Shown in pieces: positions 18,487 to 29,524 of a DNA stretch of 64,000 nucleotides; the stretch's first letter is position 1, and each line of letters begins with the position of its first letter. The DNA lies in assembly GCF_012922555.1 (NCBI RefSeq), contig NZ_WIPK01000013.1, positions 1-64,000 of the forward strand. Reading direction: 5' to 3'. The notes beneath the pieces were generated by a model. That model was not told where the DNA came from. It did not search any database and worked only from the letters and a program-made list of their open reading frames with translations. A program made the translations under genes and the position numbers. Source of the DNA: Paraclostridium dentum. Its GTDB lineage: Bacteria; Bacillota; Clostridia; Peptostreptococcales; Peptostreptococcaceae.

Positions 18487-19021
18487 AAATATCATACCTC
18501 TTGTATCGTAATTTATTTTAAATTCTATTAATTCATTGTACGTATGTAAGATGTTTGTTTGAAACATTGAATATTTTAATTGTAAATTATATTTCATTAT
18601 TATATTTCTTTTAAATATTTTTATCAATACCTAATATTGATTTTTAAATTTCAGTTTTTTCATTTTTGTATAAATTTTGAATAATTTTTTTTTAATTATT
18701 CAAATGTATATATTATGAAATAATTATTATAAAATTCATTTCATTTTTCGGTTTATACTTATATAATCTTCATTATGCTAGTATTTATGCACATTTTTAC
18801 TTTTTAAAACATTTCAAAAATTTGAACTTTTTAATTTATTTTTCTAATATAAATCCATAAAAGATATATATATATTATACCTTTTATGAAAATTTTTCTA
18901 CAAATAATTACATTTTAAAAAAATATTTTAAAATATTTTTTTAAATTTAATTTTTTTATGGTATGCATTGTTTATTTTAATAATTGTTTTCCTAATATTG
19001 TGGTTAATAACTCAACGGAAA
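18487..19021 (-). other. Gene-free AT-rich leader region of the atp operon
   Basis: About 535 bases without a credible gene on either strand, mostly A and T homopolymer tracts. It should hold the atp promoter and a long 5' leader. Apart from the promoter candidate at 18874-18903 I recognise no riboswitch or structured RNA here. Confidence 0.6.
18874..18903 (-). promoter_or_regulatory. Candidate promoter of the ATP synthase operon
   Basis: On the minus strand TTGTAG (18898-18903) is followed after 18 bases by a perfect TATAAT (18874-18879). If used, the leader before atpZ is about 380 bases. Other weak matches exist in this AT-rich DNA. Confidence 0.4.
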
Positions 19022-19051
19022 AAGGCATCTATAAAAACTTTATAGATACCT
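19022..19051 (-). terminator. Terminator downstream of upp
   Basis: AAGGCATCTATAAA pairs with TTTATAGATACCTT with one C-A mismatch; the T run on the minus strand is TTTTTCC. Ends the rpiB-upp pair. Confidence 0.75.
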
Positions 19052-19063
19052 TATTTAAACTTA

Positions 19064-19705
<642 letters not shown>

Positions 19706-20152
19706 CTAATTATTTTGTTCTATGTCATTTAACATATTTACTCTTCTTAAGTGTCTTTCACCTTCAAATTCAGTGTTTATCCACGCATCAACTATCTCAA
19801 GAGCTAATCCTTTTCCAATTACTCTCTCTCCTAAAGAAAGCATGTTTGCATTATTATGTGCTTTTGACATTTTAGCTGAAAATGTATCTGAAACAACAGC
19901 ACATCTAATACCTTTAACTTTGTTAGCTGCTAATGAGATTCCTATACCTGTCCCGCAACATAATATCCCATAGTCTACGTCCTTGCTAACAACCGCTTTG
20001 GCAACCTTTTCTCCATATATAGGATAATCAACTGAATCTACTCCATTTTCAGTTCCAAAGTCTATACATTCAATTCCTTTTGACTGTAAGTGTTTTTTTA
20101 TTTCTTCTTTTAAATTGTATCCACCGTGATCGCTACCTAAACCTATCTTCAT
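19706..20152 (-). CDS. rpiB: Ribose-5-phosphate isomerase B
   Basis: Interconverts ribulose 5-phosphate and ribose 5-phosphate, 148 residues, LacA/RpiB family. GSDHGGYNLKEEI at the N-terminus and the catalytic-cysteine motif GILCCGTGIGISLAANK (about 64-80) are clear. The family also includes allose and galactose 6-phosphate isomerases, but the position beside upp favours a ribose phosphate role. Strong GGAGGT ribosome site. Confidence 0.93.
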   Translation of the reverse strand: MKIGLGSDHGGYNLKEEIKKHLQSKGIECIDFGTENGVDSVDYPIYGEKVAKAVVSKDVDYGILCCGTGIGISLAANKVKGIRCAVVSDTFSAKMSKAHNNANMLSLGERVIGKGLALEIVDAWINTEFEGERHLRRVNMLNDIEQNN

Positions 20153-20275
20153 AGTCCAATACCTCCAATACTTTTGTATACATAGATTTATACTTAATTT
20201 TATATTATACTAAACTTTAAATATTTTTGCATCATTTATACATAATTATTTCATATATTTTTTGGACTTTATTAT

Positions 20276-21319
20276 TTATAATTCTATAATTTTATATCCA
20301 GCTGACTTCATTAATCTATTCATTATAGCTCTACCAACTCCCTGATTAGAAAAAGCTTCAGAATATATTATATCCATTTCTTTTTTATCCATTTCTATTA
20401 ATGCATTAAAAAGGTTACTTCCAACTTCTTCTAAATTATCTCCAAGACCTATCACTTCGCCTTTATAGTTTTCTTTATTTTTATTAAGACACATAACACC
20501 ACATCTTAATCCTTTTTCTTCATTTTCATCTATTAAAGAATTTATTTTATTAATTACTTTTGAATCTTCTCCACTTACTATAAAAACGTCTCCATTTGGT
20601 GAATAGTGTGTATATTTCATTCCTGGTGCTTTAGCTTTTTTTACGTCTGCTTTTCCTTCAATAGATGGATCTATAAGGACTTCTCCTATTAAAAGTTCCA
20701 TTTGCTCTTTAGTAACACTTCCAGGTCTTAAGATCATAGGCTTTTCAGATGTCATATCTACAACCGTAGATTCAAGCCCAAAATCGCAGTCTCCTGCAAC
20801 TATAATTCCATTTACCCTTCCGTTCATTTCGTCGCATACATGCTGTCCCTTTGTTGGAGATGGTCTACCTGATATATTAGCTGATGGAGCAGCTATAGGT
20901 ACTCCTGATTGTCTTATAATTTCTCTGGCAATAGGATTCGAAGGCATTCTTATAGCTACTGTATCTAAACCACCACTAGTTCTTTGTGGAACTATTTCTT
21001 TTTTCTTAAAAATCATAGTAAGTGGCCCTGGCCAAAATTCATCCATTAATTTTTTAGCTTTTTCATTTATATCAGTAGCTAATTTATTTATTTCATCTTT
21101 TTCACATATATGTACTATTAAAGGGTTATCACTAGGTCGTCCTTTTGCTTCATATATTTTTTTTACAGCATCTTCATCTAAAGCATTTGCACCTAAACCA
21201 TAAACTGTTTCTGTAGGAAAAATAACTGTATTTCCTTCAGATAATAATTTTGCATGCTTTCTTATTTCTTCTATATCTATATTTGATTCATCGATTTTAC
21301 TTATTTTTGTATTTATCAT
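20276..21319 (-). CDS. sua5: Threonylcarbamoyl-AMP synthase (Sua5 type)
   Basis: Makes threonylcarbamoyl-AMP from threonine, bicarbonate and ATP, the first step of tRNA t6A37. The YrdC domain (about 15-205: PTETVYGLGANA, KGRPSDNPLIVHI, SANISGRPSPT) is followed by the Sua5 C-terminal domain (about 225-345), so this is the long form of about 347 residues. The ATG at 21319 has GAAGG seven bases upstream; the earlier in-frame codon lacks one. It lies 25 bases after the ZIP transporter gene, as ywlC-type genes often do near prfA. Confidence 0.93.
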   Translation of the reverse strand: MINTKISKIDESNIDIEEIRKHAKLLSEGNTVIFPTETVYGLGANALDEDAVKKIYEAKGRPSDNPLIVHICEKDEINKLATDINEKAKKLMDEFWPGPLTMIFKKKEIVPQRTSGGLDTVAIRMPSNPIAREIIRQSGVPIAAPSANISGRPSPTKGQHVCDEMNGRVNGIIVAGDCDFGLESTVVDMTSEKPMILRPGSVTKEQMELLIGEVLIDPSIEGKADVKKAKAPGMKYTHYSPNGDVFIVSGEDSKVINKINSLIDENEEKGLRCGVMCLNKNKENYKGEVIGLGDNLEEVGSNLFNALIEMDKKEMDIIYSEAFSNQGVGRAIMNRLMKSAGYKIIEL

Positions 21320-21344
21320 TAGTATACCTTCCTTCATATTTAGT

Positions 21345-22022
21345 TTATATATAGCTGACTACTAAAATTCCAATCAAAAAACCTATTATAGAATACATAG
21401 ATTTTGCTGATGGAAATATTTCTTCTAAAACTACATACATCATAGTTCCTGCTGCTATAGCTAAGAACCCCCCTATTAAAGAAGTACACATACCTGCGAA
21501 ATATGCGCCAAAAAAACTACCTATACCCATAGGAATTCCTGCTATTAATGTTAATAATACAACTTTAAACGTGCTCATTTTACTCCCAGCTAAACTAAGC
21601 GCCATTGCTAAACCTTCTGGTATGTTATGAATACCTATTACAATTGCTAAGGTAATTCCTAGGTTTTCAGTTGCTATAAATGAAGATCCTATAGCTAAAC
21701 CTTCCGGTAAGTTATGTAAAAGTATACTTAAAAATATTAAATACCCTGATTTAAGATCCGATTCTACTTCTAGTTTATTTTTTATTAACATAGTAAGTAA
21801 AGCTCCAGCAAATACAAACAAACTTGTATAAATAACTCCTATTTGGTTCATGGATTCTTTAAGAAGATCAAATACCACAACAGCTAGCATTACGCCTCCA
21901 GATATTCCCATAAAAAAACTTATATATCTTTTTACATTTTTTCTAAAAACAGTGGATATAATGCCTCCGATTCCTGTCCCTATAACTCCAGATATCAATC
22001 CAATCAATGTTATTCGAAACAA
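21345..22022 (-). CDS. ZIP-family divalent metal transporter
   Basis: A 225-residue membrane protein with about eight helices. The two metal-site motifs of the ZIP family are clear: LLHNLPEGLAIG in helix 4 (about 102-113) and GIHNIPEGLAMA in helix 5 (about 130-141), as in ZupT. Imports Zn, possibly Fe or Mn. The start codon at 22022 follows a run rich in G (GGGGGTAA). It shares a transcription direction with prfA upstream but is separated by a terminator. Confidence 0.9.
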   Translation of the reverse strand: MFRITLIGLISGVIGTGIGGIISTVFRKNVKRYISFFMGISGGVMLAVVVFDLLKESMNQIGVIYTSLFVFAGALLTMLIKNKLEVESDLKSGYLIFLSILLHNLPEGLAIGSSFIATENLGITLAIVIGIHNIPEGLAMALSLAGSKMSTFKVVLLTLIAGIPMGIGSFFGAYFAGMCTSLIGGFLAIAAGTMMYVVLEEIFPSAKSMYSIIGFLIGILVVSYI

Positions 22023-22118
22023 TTCTTGTTACCCCCTAGTATTATTTAACTTGCTCTAAATTTTATGTAATATAAATTACTATTATTACAATACTAGATA
22101 ATAACTCTTTTTACTTGC

Positions 22119-22150
22119 AAAAAATCCCTATTCAAAATAGGGATTTTTTA
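22119..22150 (-). terminator. Terminator downstream of prfA
   Basis: AAAAATCCCTATT pairs with AATAGGGATTTTT with a 4-base loop and T run; ends the tdk-DUF1385-prmC-prfA group. Confidence 0.9.
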
Positions 22151-22158
22151 TATTAAAA

Positions 22159-23223
22159 CTATATAGACATCATTTTTTCAGTTTGATCTACAGTTATTAA
22201 TGCATCTATCATTTCATTTAAATCTCCATCTAAGAATGCATCTAATTTGTATAAAGTTAAGTTTATTCTATGATCACTTACTCTTCCTTGAGGGAAGTTG
22301 TAAGTTCTTATTCTTTCAGATCTGTCCCCTGTTCCAACCTGACTTTTTCTTTCTGCAGCTATATCTTTATGTTGTGCAGCAACTGCTTTATCATATAATC
22401 TAGCTTTTAATATTTTTAAAGCTTGTTCTTTATTCTTTAATTGAGATTTTCCATCTTGGCAAGATACTACTTCTCCTGTAGGTATATGTGTAACCCTTAC
22501 TGCAGAGTCTGTAGTATTAACACTTTGCCCTCCATTTCCTGAAGAACGGAAAACATCTATTCTTAAGTCATTTGGATTTATTTCTACTTCAACGTCTTCT
22601 ACCTCTGGTAAAACTGCAACAGTTGCTGTTGATGTATGTATTCTTCCTCCTGATTCAGTAGACGGTATTCTTTGAACCCTATGAACTCCTGATTCGTATT
22701 TAAGAACAGAGTATGCTCCATTACCTTTTATCATGAAAGATACTTCTTTATATCCCCCAACACCAGTATCACTAGCACTTAATAACTCAATTTTCCATTT
22801 TCTTCTTTCTGCATATCTGCAGTACATTCTAAATAAGTCCCCAGCAAATAGAGCTGCTTCATCTCCTCCAGCTCCACCTCTAATTTCAACTATAACGTTT
22901 TTGTCATCATTAGGGTCCTTTGGTAATAATAGTATTTTTAATTCTTCCTCTATAGGCTCAACTTTTTCTTCCATTTCAGATAGTTCCATTTTAGCTAATT
23001 CTCTTAGTTCTTCATCTGATTCCTCTTGTAAGATAGTTTTAGAATCAGCTATAGCGTTCATTACATCTTTATATTCTCTAAATTTCATTACAATTGGCTC
23101 TACTTCAGCATGTTCTTTTATAAATTTCTGCCATACTTTTTGGTCATTTATTATTTCCGGGTCTGCTATTTTTTCACTTAGTTCTTTATATTTATCTTCT
23201 AGTACTTCTAATTTGTTTAGCAT
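22159..23223 (-). CDS. prfA: Peptide chain release factor 1
   Basis: Recognises UAA and UAG and triggers peptide release, 354 residues. The PXT-type anticodon region ([10 protein letters not shown], about 185-195) and the catalytic GGQ loop ([18 protein letters not shown], about 226-243) are present. GAGGTG lies six bases before the ATG at 23223; the GTG three codons earlier overlaps the ribosome site. prmC, which methylates the GGQ glutamine, is encoded directly upstream. Confidence 0.97.
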   Translation of the reverse strand: MLNKLEVLEDKYKELSEKIADPEIINDQKVWQKFIKEHAEVEPIVMKFREYKDVMNAIADSKTILQEESDEELRELAKMELSEMEEKVEPIEEELKILLLPKDPNDDKNVIVEIRGGAGGDEAALFAGDLFRMYCRYAERRKWKIELLSASDTGVGGYKEVSFMIKGNGAYSVLKYESGVHRVQRIPSTESGGRIHTSTATVAVLPEVEDVEVEINPNDLRIDVFRSSGNGGQSVNTTDSAVRVTHIPTGEVVSCQDGKSQLKNKEQALKILKARLYDKAVAAQHKDIAAERKSQVGTGDRSERIRTYNFPQGRVSDHRINLTLYKLDAFLDGDLNEMIDALITVDQTEKMMSI

Positions 23224-23266
23224 ACTTTTCACCTCTTTAATTGTAAAATATCAATAGTTGATTATA

Positions 23267-24118
23267 TCATAGTTTATAACCTATAACAACTCTATCGATT
23301 CCTTGCAAGTCTTTCTTTGTATATATTTTAGAGTAACCATTATCGTTCATAATATCACATACATCTTTAGCTTGATCATGGCCAACTTCAAAAGCTAACA
23401 TTCCTCCGTCCTTTAAATAACAAACAGATTCTTTAGTTATTGACCTATAAAAATTTAACCCATCTTCTCCACCTTCAAGAGCTATATATGGTTCATAATC
23501 TTTAACCTGAGTATGAAGCGTCTCTATATCTTTTTTTCTTATATACGGAGGATTAGAAACTATTAAATCTAACTTTATGTTTTTATCTTTAATTCCACTA
23601 AATAAATTAGATTCTATAAAATCAATTTTACTGTCAACTTCATTGCTTACAGCATTCTTTTCACCTATACTCAAAGCTTTTTCAGATATATCTAGTGAAT
23701 ATACATGACAGTTATCTATATACTTTGCTAAGCTTACAGATATAGCCCCTGATCCAGTTCCAATATCAACGATGTTCAACATTTCCCTACCCTTAGTAAG
23801 TTCTATTATTTCCTCAACTAACGGTTCGGTATCTGGTCTAGGAATTAAAACTCCTTCTTCTACAAAAAAATCTAATCCCATAAATTCTCTATTGTTAACT
23901 ATATATGCAATAGGTCTTCCATTTAATCTTTCCTTAATCATTCTATTAAACTCTTCTATTTGTTCATCTGAAAGTTTTTTATTCAAGTTTAATTGAATAT
24001 ACAGCCTATCAACATCTCCTAGTACTTTCTGTAATATTATTTCTGTATCTAATTTAGGAGTATCACTGATGCTTGATAACTCCTCCATATATTTAATTAA
24101 AATTTCTCTTATTGTCAT
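23267..24118 (-). CDS. prmC: Release factor glutamine methyltransferase
   Basis: SAM-dependent N5-glutamine methylation of the GGQ motif in RF1 and RF2, 283 residues. The N-terminal helical domain is followed by the Rossmann fold with motif I VDIGTGSGAISVSLA (about 116-130) and the diagnostic NPPY in LIVSNPPYIRK (about 188-198). The PRPDTEPLVEE segment is also typical. The ATG follows GGAGAATTCT. The pairing with prfA is conserved. Confidence 0.96.
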   Translation of the reverse strand: MTIREILIKYMEELSSISDTPKLDTEIILQKVLGDVDRLYIQLNLNKKLSDEQIEEFNRMIKERLNGRPIAYIVNNREFMGLDFFVEEGVLIPRPDTEPLVEEIIELTKGREMLNIVDIGTGSGAISVSLAKYIDNCHVYSLDISEKALSIGEKNAVSNEVDSKIDFIESNLFSGIKDKNIKLDLIVSNPPYIRKKDIETLHTQVKDYEPYIALEGGEDGLNFYRSITKESVCYLKDGGMLAFEVGHDQAKDVCDIMNDNGYSKIYTKKDLQGIDRVVIGYKL

Positions 24119-24132
24119 AGAATTCTCCTTTT

Positions 24133-25029
24133 TTACTTTATGACAGAATCTAATGCTTTTAATGCAACTTCAAGTTGTTTATCATCTGGTTCCTTAGTTG
24201 TAAGTTTTTGTAACATCATTCCTGGATAAGCTACAATTCTTGTCAAAATGTTATTATATTTCCCAAGCAATTTTATTATTTCATATGATATTCCCGCAAC
24301 TATAGGGACACATACAATTCTCATAATAATTCTTATAATTGGGTTAGGCCACCCAAAAAAAGAAAAAAGTATTATTGAAGTGAACATTACTATAAATAAA
24401 AAATTAGTTCCGCATCTTGGATGTTGTGTCTTAAACTTCCTTGCGTTTTCAACAGTTAAATCTAGATCATTTTCATAACAATAAATAGCTTTATGCTCAG
24501 CTCCATGATACTCAAACACCCTTTTAATATCTTTATTCATAGATATTAATAGTATATAAATAAATAAAATGCATATTCTGGTAAATCCTTCTATTAAGTT
24601 CAATATTAAGTCACTATTTATAAATCTTGAAAATAATCCACCTATCATTGTGGGTGTTACTACAAATAATAACATTGCAAAAAACAATCCTATTATCAGG
24701 GAAATTATTATTATCACATCATTTGCCTTATCTTTAAATAGTTTATTTATGAATTTATCAAAAGCTGATTCTTCTTCATCATCATCTAAAAAAAATTCAG
24801 ATGAAAAGTTCATACTATTTATTCCTTCAATCATAGTCTCTATTAATATAAAAGCGCCTCTTAAAAATGGAATCTTATCTATATTCTTATCAGATATCCA
24901 ACTTTTTATATTTCTTTTTCTAATTATAATTTCTCCATCATTTTTTCTGACAGCTATGGCTCTCTTGTTTTTAGATTGCATCATAACCCCTTCTATTACA
25001 GCTTGTCCACCTACCGGTTGTTTTTTCAT
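24133..25029 (-). CDS. DUF1385 membrane protein (YqhQ-like)
   Basis: A 298-residue integral membrane protein with about five hydrophobic helices (around 100-122, 127-150, 155-165, 210-235, 235-255). The family markers are visible: KQPVGGQAVIEGVMMQS at the N-terminus and YHGAEHKAIYCYEN plus THPRCGTNFLF in the centre, with conserved His and Cys residues. It sits 14 bases before prmC, an association conserved in many Bacillota. Function in the family is not established. Confidence 0.85.
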   Translation of the reverse strand: MKKQPVGGQAVIEGVMMQSKNKRAIAVRKNDGEIIIRKRNIKSWISDKNIDKIPFLRGAFILIETMIEGINSMNFSSEFFLDDDEEESAFDKFINKLFKDKANDVIIIISLIIGLFFAMLLFVVTPTMIGGLFSRFINSDLILNLIEGFTRICILFIYILLISMNKDIKRVFEYHGAEHKAIYCYENDLDLTVENARKFKTQHPRCGTNFLFIVMFTSIILFSFFGWPNPIIRIIMRIVCVPIVAGISYEIIKLLGKYNNILTRIVAYPGMMLQKLTTKEPDDKQLEVALKALDSVIK

Positions 25030-25085
25030 ATATTCACCTCTACTCCTAAACTATATATATAATATTACTATATTAGGCAAAGAAA

Positions 25086-25104
25086 AAACACCTAAAAGGT
25101 GTTT
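25086..25104 (-). terminator. Terminator downstream of tdk
   Basis: AAACACCT pairs with AGGTGTTT, followed on the minus strand by TTTTTTC. Confidence 0.8.
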
Positions 25105-25117
25105 GTTATTTATAAAT

Positions 25118-25693
25118 TTATTTTTCAACTACATGACATTTTCTACATCTAGCTTCATAACTTTCTACAGCTCCAACTTGTATTATCGGTTCATCATACT
25201 TAGCTGGTTTACCATTTATAAGCCTTTGAGATCTAGTTGCTGGTTGTCCACAAACTGAACATATAGCTTGAATTTTATCTACAAATTCAGCTACAGCCAA
25301 TAATTTAGGCGTAGGTCCAAAAGGCTCGCCTTTAAAATCCATATCTAATCCAGCTGCAATAACTCTTATCCCTTTATCTGCTAACTTTATAGCCATATCA
25401 ACTACTTCATTATCAAAAAATTGAACCTCATCTATCCCAACTACTTGAGTATCTTCATTTATATATTTTCCCATTTCTGAAGAATCCTTTATAGGAATAG
25501 CATTTATTGCATATCCGCTGTGAGATACTACATCTTCTTTACTATATCTATCATCAATAAGAGGTTTAAAAACAACTACGTTTTGTTTTGCAATCTTAGC
25601 TCTTTTTAATCTTCTTATCAATTCTTCACTTTTACCACTGTACATAGGACCTATGACAATTTCTATATATCCATGATTTACCGGTCTATACAT
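25118..25693 (-). CDS. tdk: Thymidine kinase
   Basis: Type II thymidine kinase, 191 residues, phosphorylates thymidine for salvage. The P-loop is [14 protein letters not shown] (about 16-29), the catalytic region GIDEVQFFD and the zinc-binding pairs CSVCGQ and CRKCH (about 144-147 and 184-187) are complete. AGGAGG sits ahead of the ATG. It follows rpmE in the same direction with a terminator between. Confidence 0.96.
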   Translation of the reverse strand: MYRPVNHGYIEIVIGPMYSGKSEELIRRLKRAKIAKQNVVVFKPLIDDRYSKEDVVSHSGYAINAIPIKDSSEMGKYINEDTQVVGIDEVQFFDNEVVDMAIKLADKGIRVIAAGLDMDFKGEPFGPTPKLLAVAEFVDKIQAICSVCGQPATRSQRLINGKPAKYDEPIIQVGAVESYEARCRKCHVVEK

Positions 25694-25720
25694 ACTTAAT
25701 CCTCCTATATAAATAAAATA

Positions 25721-25740
25721 GGAGTTGGCAAGCCAACTCC
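25721..25740 (-). terminator. Terminator downstream of rpmE
   Basis: GGAGTTGGC and GCCAACTCC form a 9-bp GC-rich stem with a 2-base spacer, then TATTTTATTT on the minus strand. Confidence 0.85.
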
Positions 25741-25750
25741 GTATTTACTA

Positions 25751-25951
25751 TTAGTCGATTTTGAATCTCTTCTTGAACTTGTCTATTCTTCCACCAGCTT
25801 CTATATTCTTTTGCTTTCCAGTATAGAAAGGATGGCATTCTGAACATATCTCAACTTTTATTTCGTCTTTAGTTGATCCAGCAACGAATGTGTTTCCACA
25901 AGCGCAACGTACTTCAACTTCTTGGTATTTTGGTTGTATATCTTTTTGCAT
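25751..25951 (-). CDS. rpmE: 50S ribosomal protein L31, zinc form
   Basis: 66-residue ribosomal protein L31 of the zinc-containing (C+) type: CACG and CSEC cysteine pairs (about residues 15-18 and 33-36), followed by HPFYTGKQK. The ATG at 25951 is six bases downstream of GAGGTG; the GTG three codons upstream overlaps the ribosome site. The zinc-free L31 paralogue used under zinc limitation is not in the window. Confidence 0.95.
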   Translation of the reverse strand: MQKDIQPKYQEVEVRCACGNTFVAGSTKDEIKVEICSECHPFYTGKQKNIEAGGRIDKFKKRFKID

Positions 25952-26064
25952 ATTTGTCACCTCTTCTCCTTACTTTTCGAAATTAATTATATTAACTTTT
26001 CGTTTTTCATTATTCAACTACACCATTATAACATAAGATTATTTAGGGTACAAGAGTTTTCTAA

Positions 26065-27540
26065 TTAGTTTAAAGTCTCTTTTATATACTTTATAAACGA
26101 ATTATTATCCTTTGTTCTCTTAAGTAATTCTAGTACTTTATCAGTTACTTCATATACCGAATTACTGCTCATCTCTTTTCTAAGTTTCCAAAGTGCAGCT
26201 TTCTCTTCTTCTGTTAATAATAAATCTTCTCTTCTTGTTCCTGATTTATATATATCAACAGCAGGGAACACTCTCTTCTCAGCTAATTTTCTATCTAAGT
26301 GTAATTCCATATTTCCAGTTCCTTTGAACTCTTCAAATATAACATCATCCATTCTAGATCCTGTTTCAACTAATGCTGTAGCTAAAATAGTTAAAGATCC
26401 ACCTTGTCTAATGTTCCTTGCAGCTCCAAAGAATTTTTTAGGCCCATGAAGTGCTCCAGGATCTAACCCTCCTGATAACGTTCTTCCAGTTGGCGATATA
26501 CTTAAGTTATAAGCTCTTGCAAGTCTTGTAATACTATCTAATAATATAACAACATCTTTTCCGTGCTCAACTAATCTTTGCGCTCTATTTAGAACCATCT
26601 CAGCAACTTTAACATGATGACTTGACACCTGATCAAAAGTTGAGTAAATAACGTCTGCATCTATAGATTCTTGCATATCCGTTACTTCTTCTGGTCTTTC
26701 ATCTATAAGAAGAACTATTAACTCCACATCTGGATGATTTTTAACTATACTATTGGCTACACTTTTTAAAAGGATAGTTTTACCAGCTTTAGGTGGCGCT
26801 ACTATCAATCCCCTTTGACCTTTACCAATAGGAGAAATTAAATCTATTAGCCTTGTAGATATTTCATTTTGATACTTCTCTAATGTAAGTCTTTCTTCCG
26901 GGTATATCGGTGTAAGAGTTTCAAAAGCTCTTCTTTTTGTAGCTGTCTCAGGATGTTCATCATTTATTTTTTGAACATATAATAATGCTCTAAATTTTTC
27001 TCCACTTTTTGGATGTCTTGTTATACCCTTAACTTTATCCCCTGTTTTCATATTGAATCTTCTAATTTGCGATGGTGAAACATATACATCATGTTCTGTA
27101 GATAAATAGTTAGGCCCTCTTAAAAATCCAAATCCATCTGGTAGTATTTCTAAAACACCCATTACCTCATCATCTTTAGATGTATTAAACTCATCAACAA
27201 TCTTAGCTTCATCAACTTCTTTAACATTATATGAATTATTGTATGAATTTCTGTTGTGATTTTGATTGTATCTTTGAGTCCTATTTTCATAAACCTTAGT
27301 TTCTTGCTTATTCACACTGTGTTTTTGTTCACTTTTAATTTCTTTTTTCTCGGTTTCTTTTTTCTCGATTTCTTTATTATTATCTATCATGTCCTTATTT
27401 TTATACTCATTTATTATTTGTATTAACTCATTCTTTTTATACTTACTTATAGACTTAATCTCTAATTTCTTTGCTAATTCTTTTAGTTGAACTAGAGTCA
27501 TGTCATCTAAATTATCCAAAGTCATATCTTTCGTATTCAA
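26065..27540 (-). CDS. rho: Transcription termination factor Rho
   Basis: Hexameric RNA helicase, 491 residues. The Rho_N domain (about 9-50) is followed by a polar, low-complexity linker rich in K, E, N and Q (about 52-115), the cold-shock RNA-binding domain ([15 protein letters not shown], about 128-200) and the ATPase ([32 protein letters not shown]). The start is TTG with GGAGG six bases upstream; the next ATG is five codons in. The insert makes it longer than the 419-residue E. coli protein, as in other Bacillota. Confidence 0.96.
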   Translation of the reverse strand: MNTKDMTLDNLDDMTLVQLKELAKKLEIKSISKYKKNELIQIINEYKNKDMIDNNKEIEKKETEKKEIKSEQKHSVNKQETKVYENRTQRYNQNHNRNSYNNSYNVKEVDEAKIVDEFNTSKDDEVMGVLEILPDGFGFLRGPNYLSTEHDVYVSPSQIRRFNMKTGDKVKGITRHPKSGEKFRALLYVQKINDEHPETATKRRAFETLTPIYPEERLTLEKYQNEISTRLIDLISPIGKGQRGLIVAPPKAGKTILLKSVANSIVKNHPDVELIVLLIDERPEEVTDMQESIDADVIYSTFDQVSSHHVKVAEMVLNRAQRLVEHGKDVVILLDSITRLARAYNLSISPTGRTLSGGLDPGALHGPKKFFGAARNIRQGGSLTILATALVETGSRMDDVIFEEFKGTGNMELHLDRKLAEKRVFPAVDIYKSGTRREDLLLTEEEKAALWKLRKEMSSNSVYEVTDKVLELLKRTKDNNSFIKYIKETLN

Positions 27541-27674
27541 AAAAGTCCTCCTATCCCATAATTACATTACAATTTTATTCGGAAATTAAAGGCGTGCAAA
27601 TGAGAAGCTACCATTATTATAGCAAACAGTTAAACTTAATACTATCACTATTTATACATTATGGTCAACAAATA

Positions 27675-27713
27675 AAAAAATAAAACTATTCAAATAAAAT
27701 AGTTTTATTTTTT
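27675..27713 (-). terminator. Terminator downstream of glpX side, upstream of rho
   Basis: AAAAAATAAAACTATT pairs with AATAGTTTTATTTTTT. It lies between the rho start and the glpX stop: rho lies to the left and glpX ends at 27721, so on the minus strand it ends glpX transcription. Confidence 0.85.
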
Positions 27714-27720
27714 ACGCCTT

Positions 27721-28719
27721 TTATATACTATATTTACCCATTAAATCAGTTAATATATCATTTTTATCAACCGAATGTATTGCATCGACAAATCTTATAG
27801 TTCCTGTTTTCGCTCTCATAACAACAGAATTTGTTGTTATTCTATTATTACCTAAACTAACTACACCTTTTAATAGATCTCCATCCGTTATTCCTGTTGC
27901 TGCAAAGAATAGTTCATCACCTTGAGCTAAGTCTTCTAATGATAATACTTTCGATATATCTTCGTCTGTTAACCCCATTTCATGGCATCTAATTCTTTCC
28001 TGCTCACTTAGTGGATAAATCTGAGCTTGCATATCTCCGCCCATACACTTAATTGCTGCCGCTGTTATAACACCTTCTGGTCCACCGCCAATTCCCATAA
28101 GCATATCTATTCCTGTATCTTCAAAGCAAGTTGCAATACCTGCTGCTACATCTCCATCTCCGAACATTTTTATTCTTGTACCTAATTTTCTAGCTGCTTC
28201 AAATATATAATCATGTCTTTCTCTATCCTGTACTATTATAGTCATTTCTGTTGTCTTTTTATTTAAAGCTTTTGCTACATTTTTTATATTCTCTTCAACA
28301 CTCGCGTTTAAATCTATACATCCCTTTGCCTTAGGACCAACAATTATCTTTTTCATATAAGTGTCAGGAGCTTTAAGCAAGCTTCCTTTTTTTCCCATAG
28401 CTATTACAGATATAACATTAGGTAGTCCTTTAGCTATTAGTGTAGTTCCATCCAAAGGGTCTACTGCTATATCAACTTTCATGCTATCCTCTGTTGCCAT
28501 ACCAACCTTTTCACCAATATATAACATAGGAGCCTCATCCAATTCTCCTTCTCCTATTACAACTTCACCATCGACCTTAACTGTTTCAAAAGCTCTTCTC
28601 ATAGCCTCAACTGCTGCTCCGTCAGCTCCGTTTTTATCTCCTCTACCCATAAACTGCGATGAGACTAAAGCTGCTGCTTCCGTTACTCTAACTAACTCTA
28701 ATGCTAAATTTCTATCCAT
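27721..28719 (-). CDS. glpX: Fructose-1,6-bisphosphatase class II
   Basis: Gluconeogenic phosphatase of the GlpX type, 332 residues, Mn-dependent. Motifs: GRGDKNGADGAAVEAMR (about 24-40), GEGELDEAPMLYIGE, VDPLDGTTLIAKG (metal-binding Asp) and GIGGGPEGVITAAA. The ATG at 28719 has GGGAG nine bases upstream; the first in-frame ATG abuts it. It follows fsa in the same direction with a terminator between. Confidence 0.96.
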   Translation of the reverse strand: MDRNLALELVRVTEAAALVSSQFMGRGDKNGADGAAVEAMRRAFETVKVDGEVVIGEGELDEAPMLYIGEKVGMATEDSMKVDIAVDPLDGTTLIAKGLPNVISVIAMGKKGSLLKAPDTYMKKIIVGPKAKGCIDLNASVEENIKNVAKALNKKTTEMTIIVQDRERHDYIFEAARKLGTRIKMFGDGDVAAGIATCFEDTGIDMLMGIGGGPEGVITAAAIKCMGGDMQAQIYPLSEQERIRCHEMGLTDEDISKVLSLEDLAQGDELFFAATGITDGDLLKGVVSLGNNRITTNSVVMRAKTGTIRFVDAIHSVDKNDILTDLMGKYSI

Positions 28720-28847
28720 AAAATTCATCTCCCTTAGTTCGTTAATCTCTCTTCAAATTATATATCACATTTAATAAATAGTAAACATTTATAAATGTTA
28801 AATAAGGGTTTTAGTATGTTATATAATTGTAAAAAGACATAAAAAAA

Positions 28848-28869
28848 GCGATAATTTAAAAATTATCGC
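28848..28869 (-). terminator. Terminator downstream of fsa
   Basis: GCGATAATT pairs with AATTATCGC, 4-base loop, followed by TTTTTTT on the minus strand. Confidence 0.9.
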
Positions 28870-28876
28870 CTTTTTA

Positions 28877-29524
28877 TTAGTTCTTAGGTACAGTTTCCCA
28901 GTCTTTTAAGAATTTTTCTATCCCTATATCCGTCATAGGATGTCCTAACATTTGTTTAAAAACTTTGTAAGGAACAGTTGATATATCCGCACCTGCTTTA
29001 GCTGAAGTTAAAACATGTTGAGGATGTCTTATACTAGCTGATATTATTTCAGTTTCTATACCATGTATGCTGAATATTTCAGCAACTTCTTCTATTAACA
29101 TTATTCCTTCTTGACCTATATCATCTAATCTACCAACAAAAGGACTTACATAAGAAGCACCTGCTTTAGCTGCTAATAATGCTTGGTTTGATGAGAATAT
29201 TAAAGTTACATTAGTTTTTATTCCTTTTTTGTGTAAAGCTGATACAGCTTTTAATCCTTCTGCACACATAGGTATCTTTATTACTATATTTTCATGAATT
29301 TTACTTAACTCTTCGCCTTCTTTTATCATTCCTTCGCTATCCATTGAGATAACTTCTGCAGATATTGGTCCATCTACAATTTGAGTTATTTCCTTAACTA
29401 CATTTTCAAAAACTCTTCCTTCTTTAGCTATTAATGAAGGGTTTGTTGTAACACCTTCTATAACTCCCCAAGAGTTTATTTCTTTTATTTCATCTACATT
29501 TGCAGTATCTATAAATAGTTTCAT
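28877..29524 (-). CDS. fsa: Transaldolase / fructose-6-phosphate aldolase family protein
   Basis: A 215-residue TIM-barrel class I aldolase of the TalC/FSA type. [15 protein letters not shown], the [12 protein letters not shown] motif and the Schiff-base lysine in [16 protein letters not shown]-type strand (NVTLIFS, about 88-94, with the catalytic Lys just before) are visible, as are [11 protein letters not shown] and IRHPQHV. Members act either as transaldolase or as F6P aldolase; in clostridia with split transketolase it usually completes the pentose phosphate pathway. AGGAGG precedes the ATG. Confidence 0.9.
   Translation of the reverse strand: MKLFIDTANVDEIKEINSWGVIEGVTTNPSLIAKEGRVFENVVKEITQIVDGPISAEVISMDSEGMIKEGEELSKIHENIVIKIPMCAEGLKAVSALHKKGIKTNVTLIFSSNQALLAAKAGASYVSPFVGRLDDIGQEGIMLIEEVAEIFSIHGIETEIISASIRHPQHVLTSAKAGADISTVPYKVFKQMLGHPMTDIGIEKFLKDWETVPKN

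Noticed and set aside
22733-23257. 174-residue plus-strand frame opposite prfA
   Set aside because: Serine-rich antisense frame of a conserved gene, no start signal.
24569-25258. 229-residue plus-strand frame opposite the DUF1385 gene and tdk
   Set aside because: Ile/Ser-rich composition, crosses two real genes and a terminator; a shadow.
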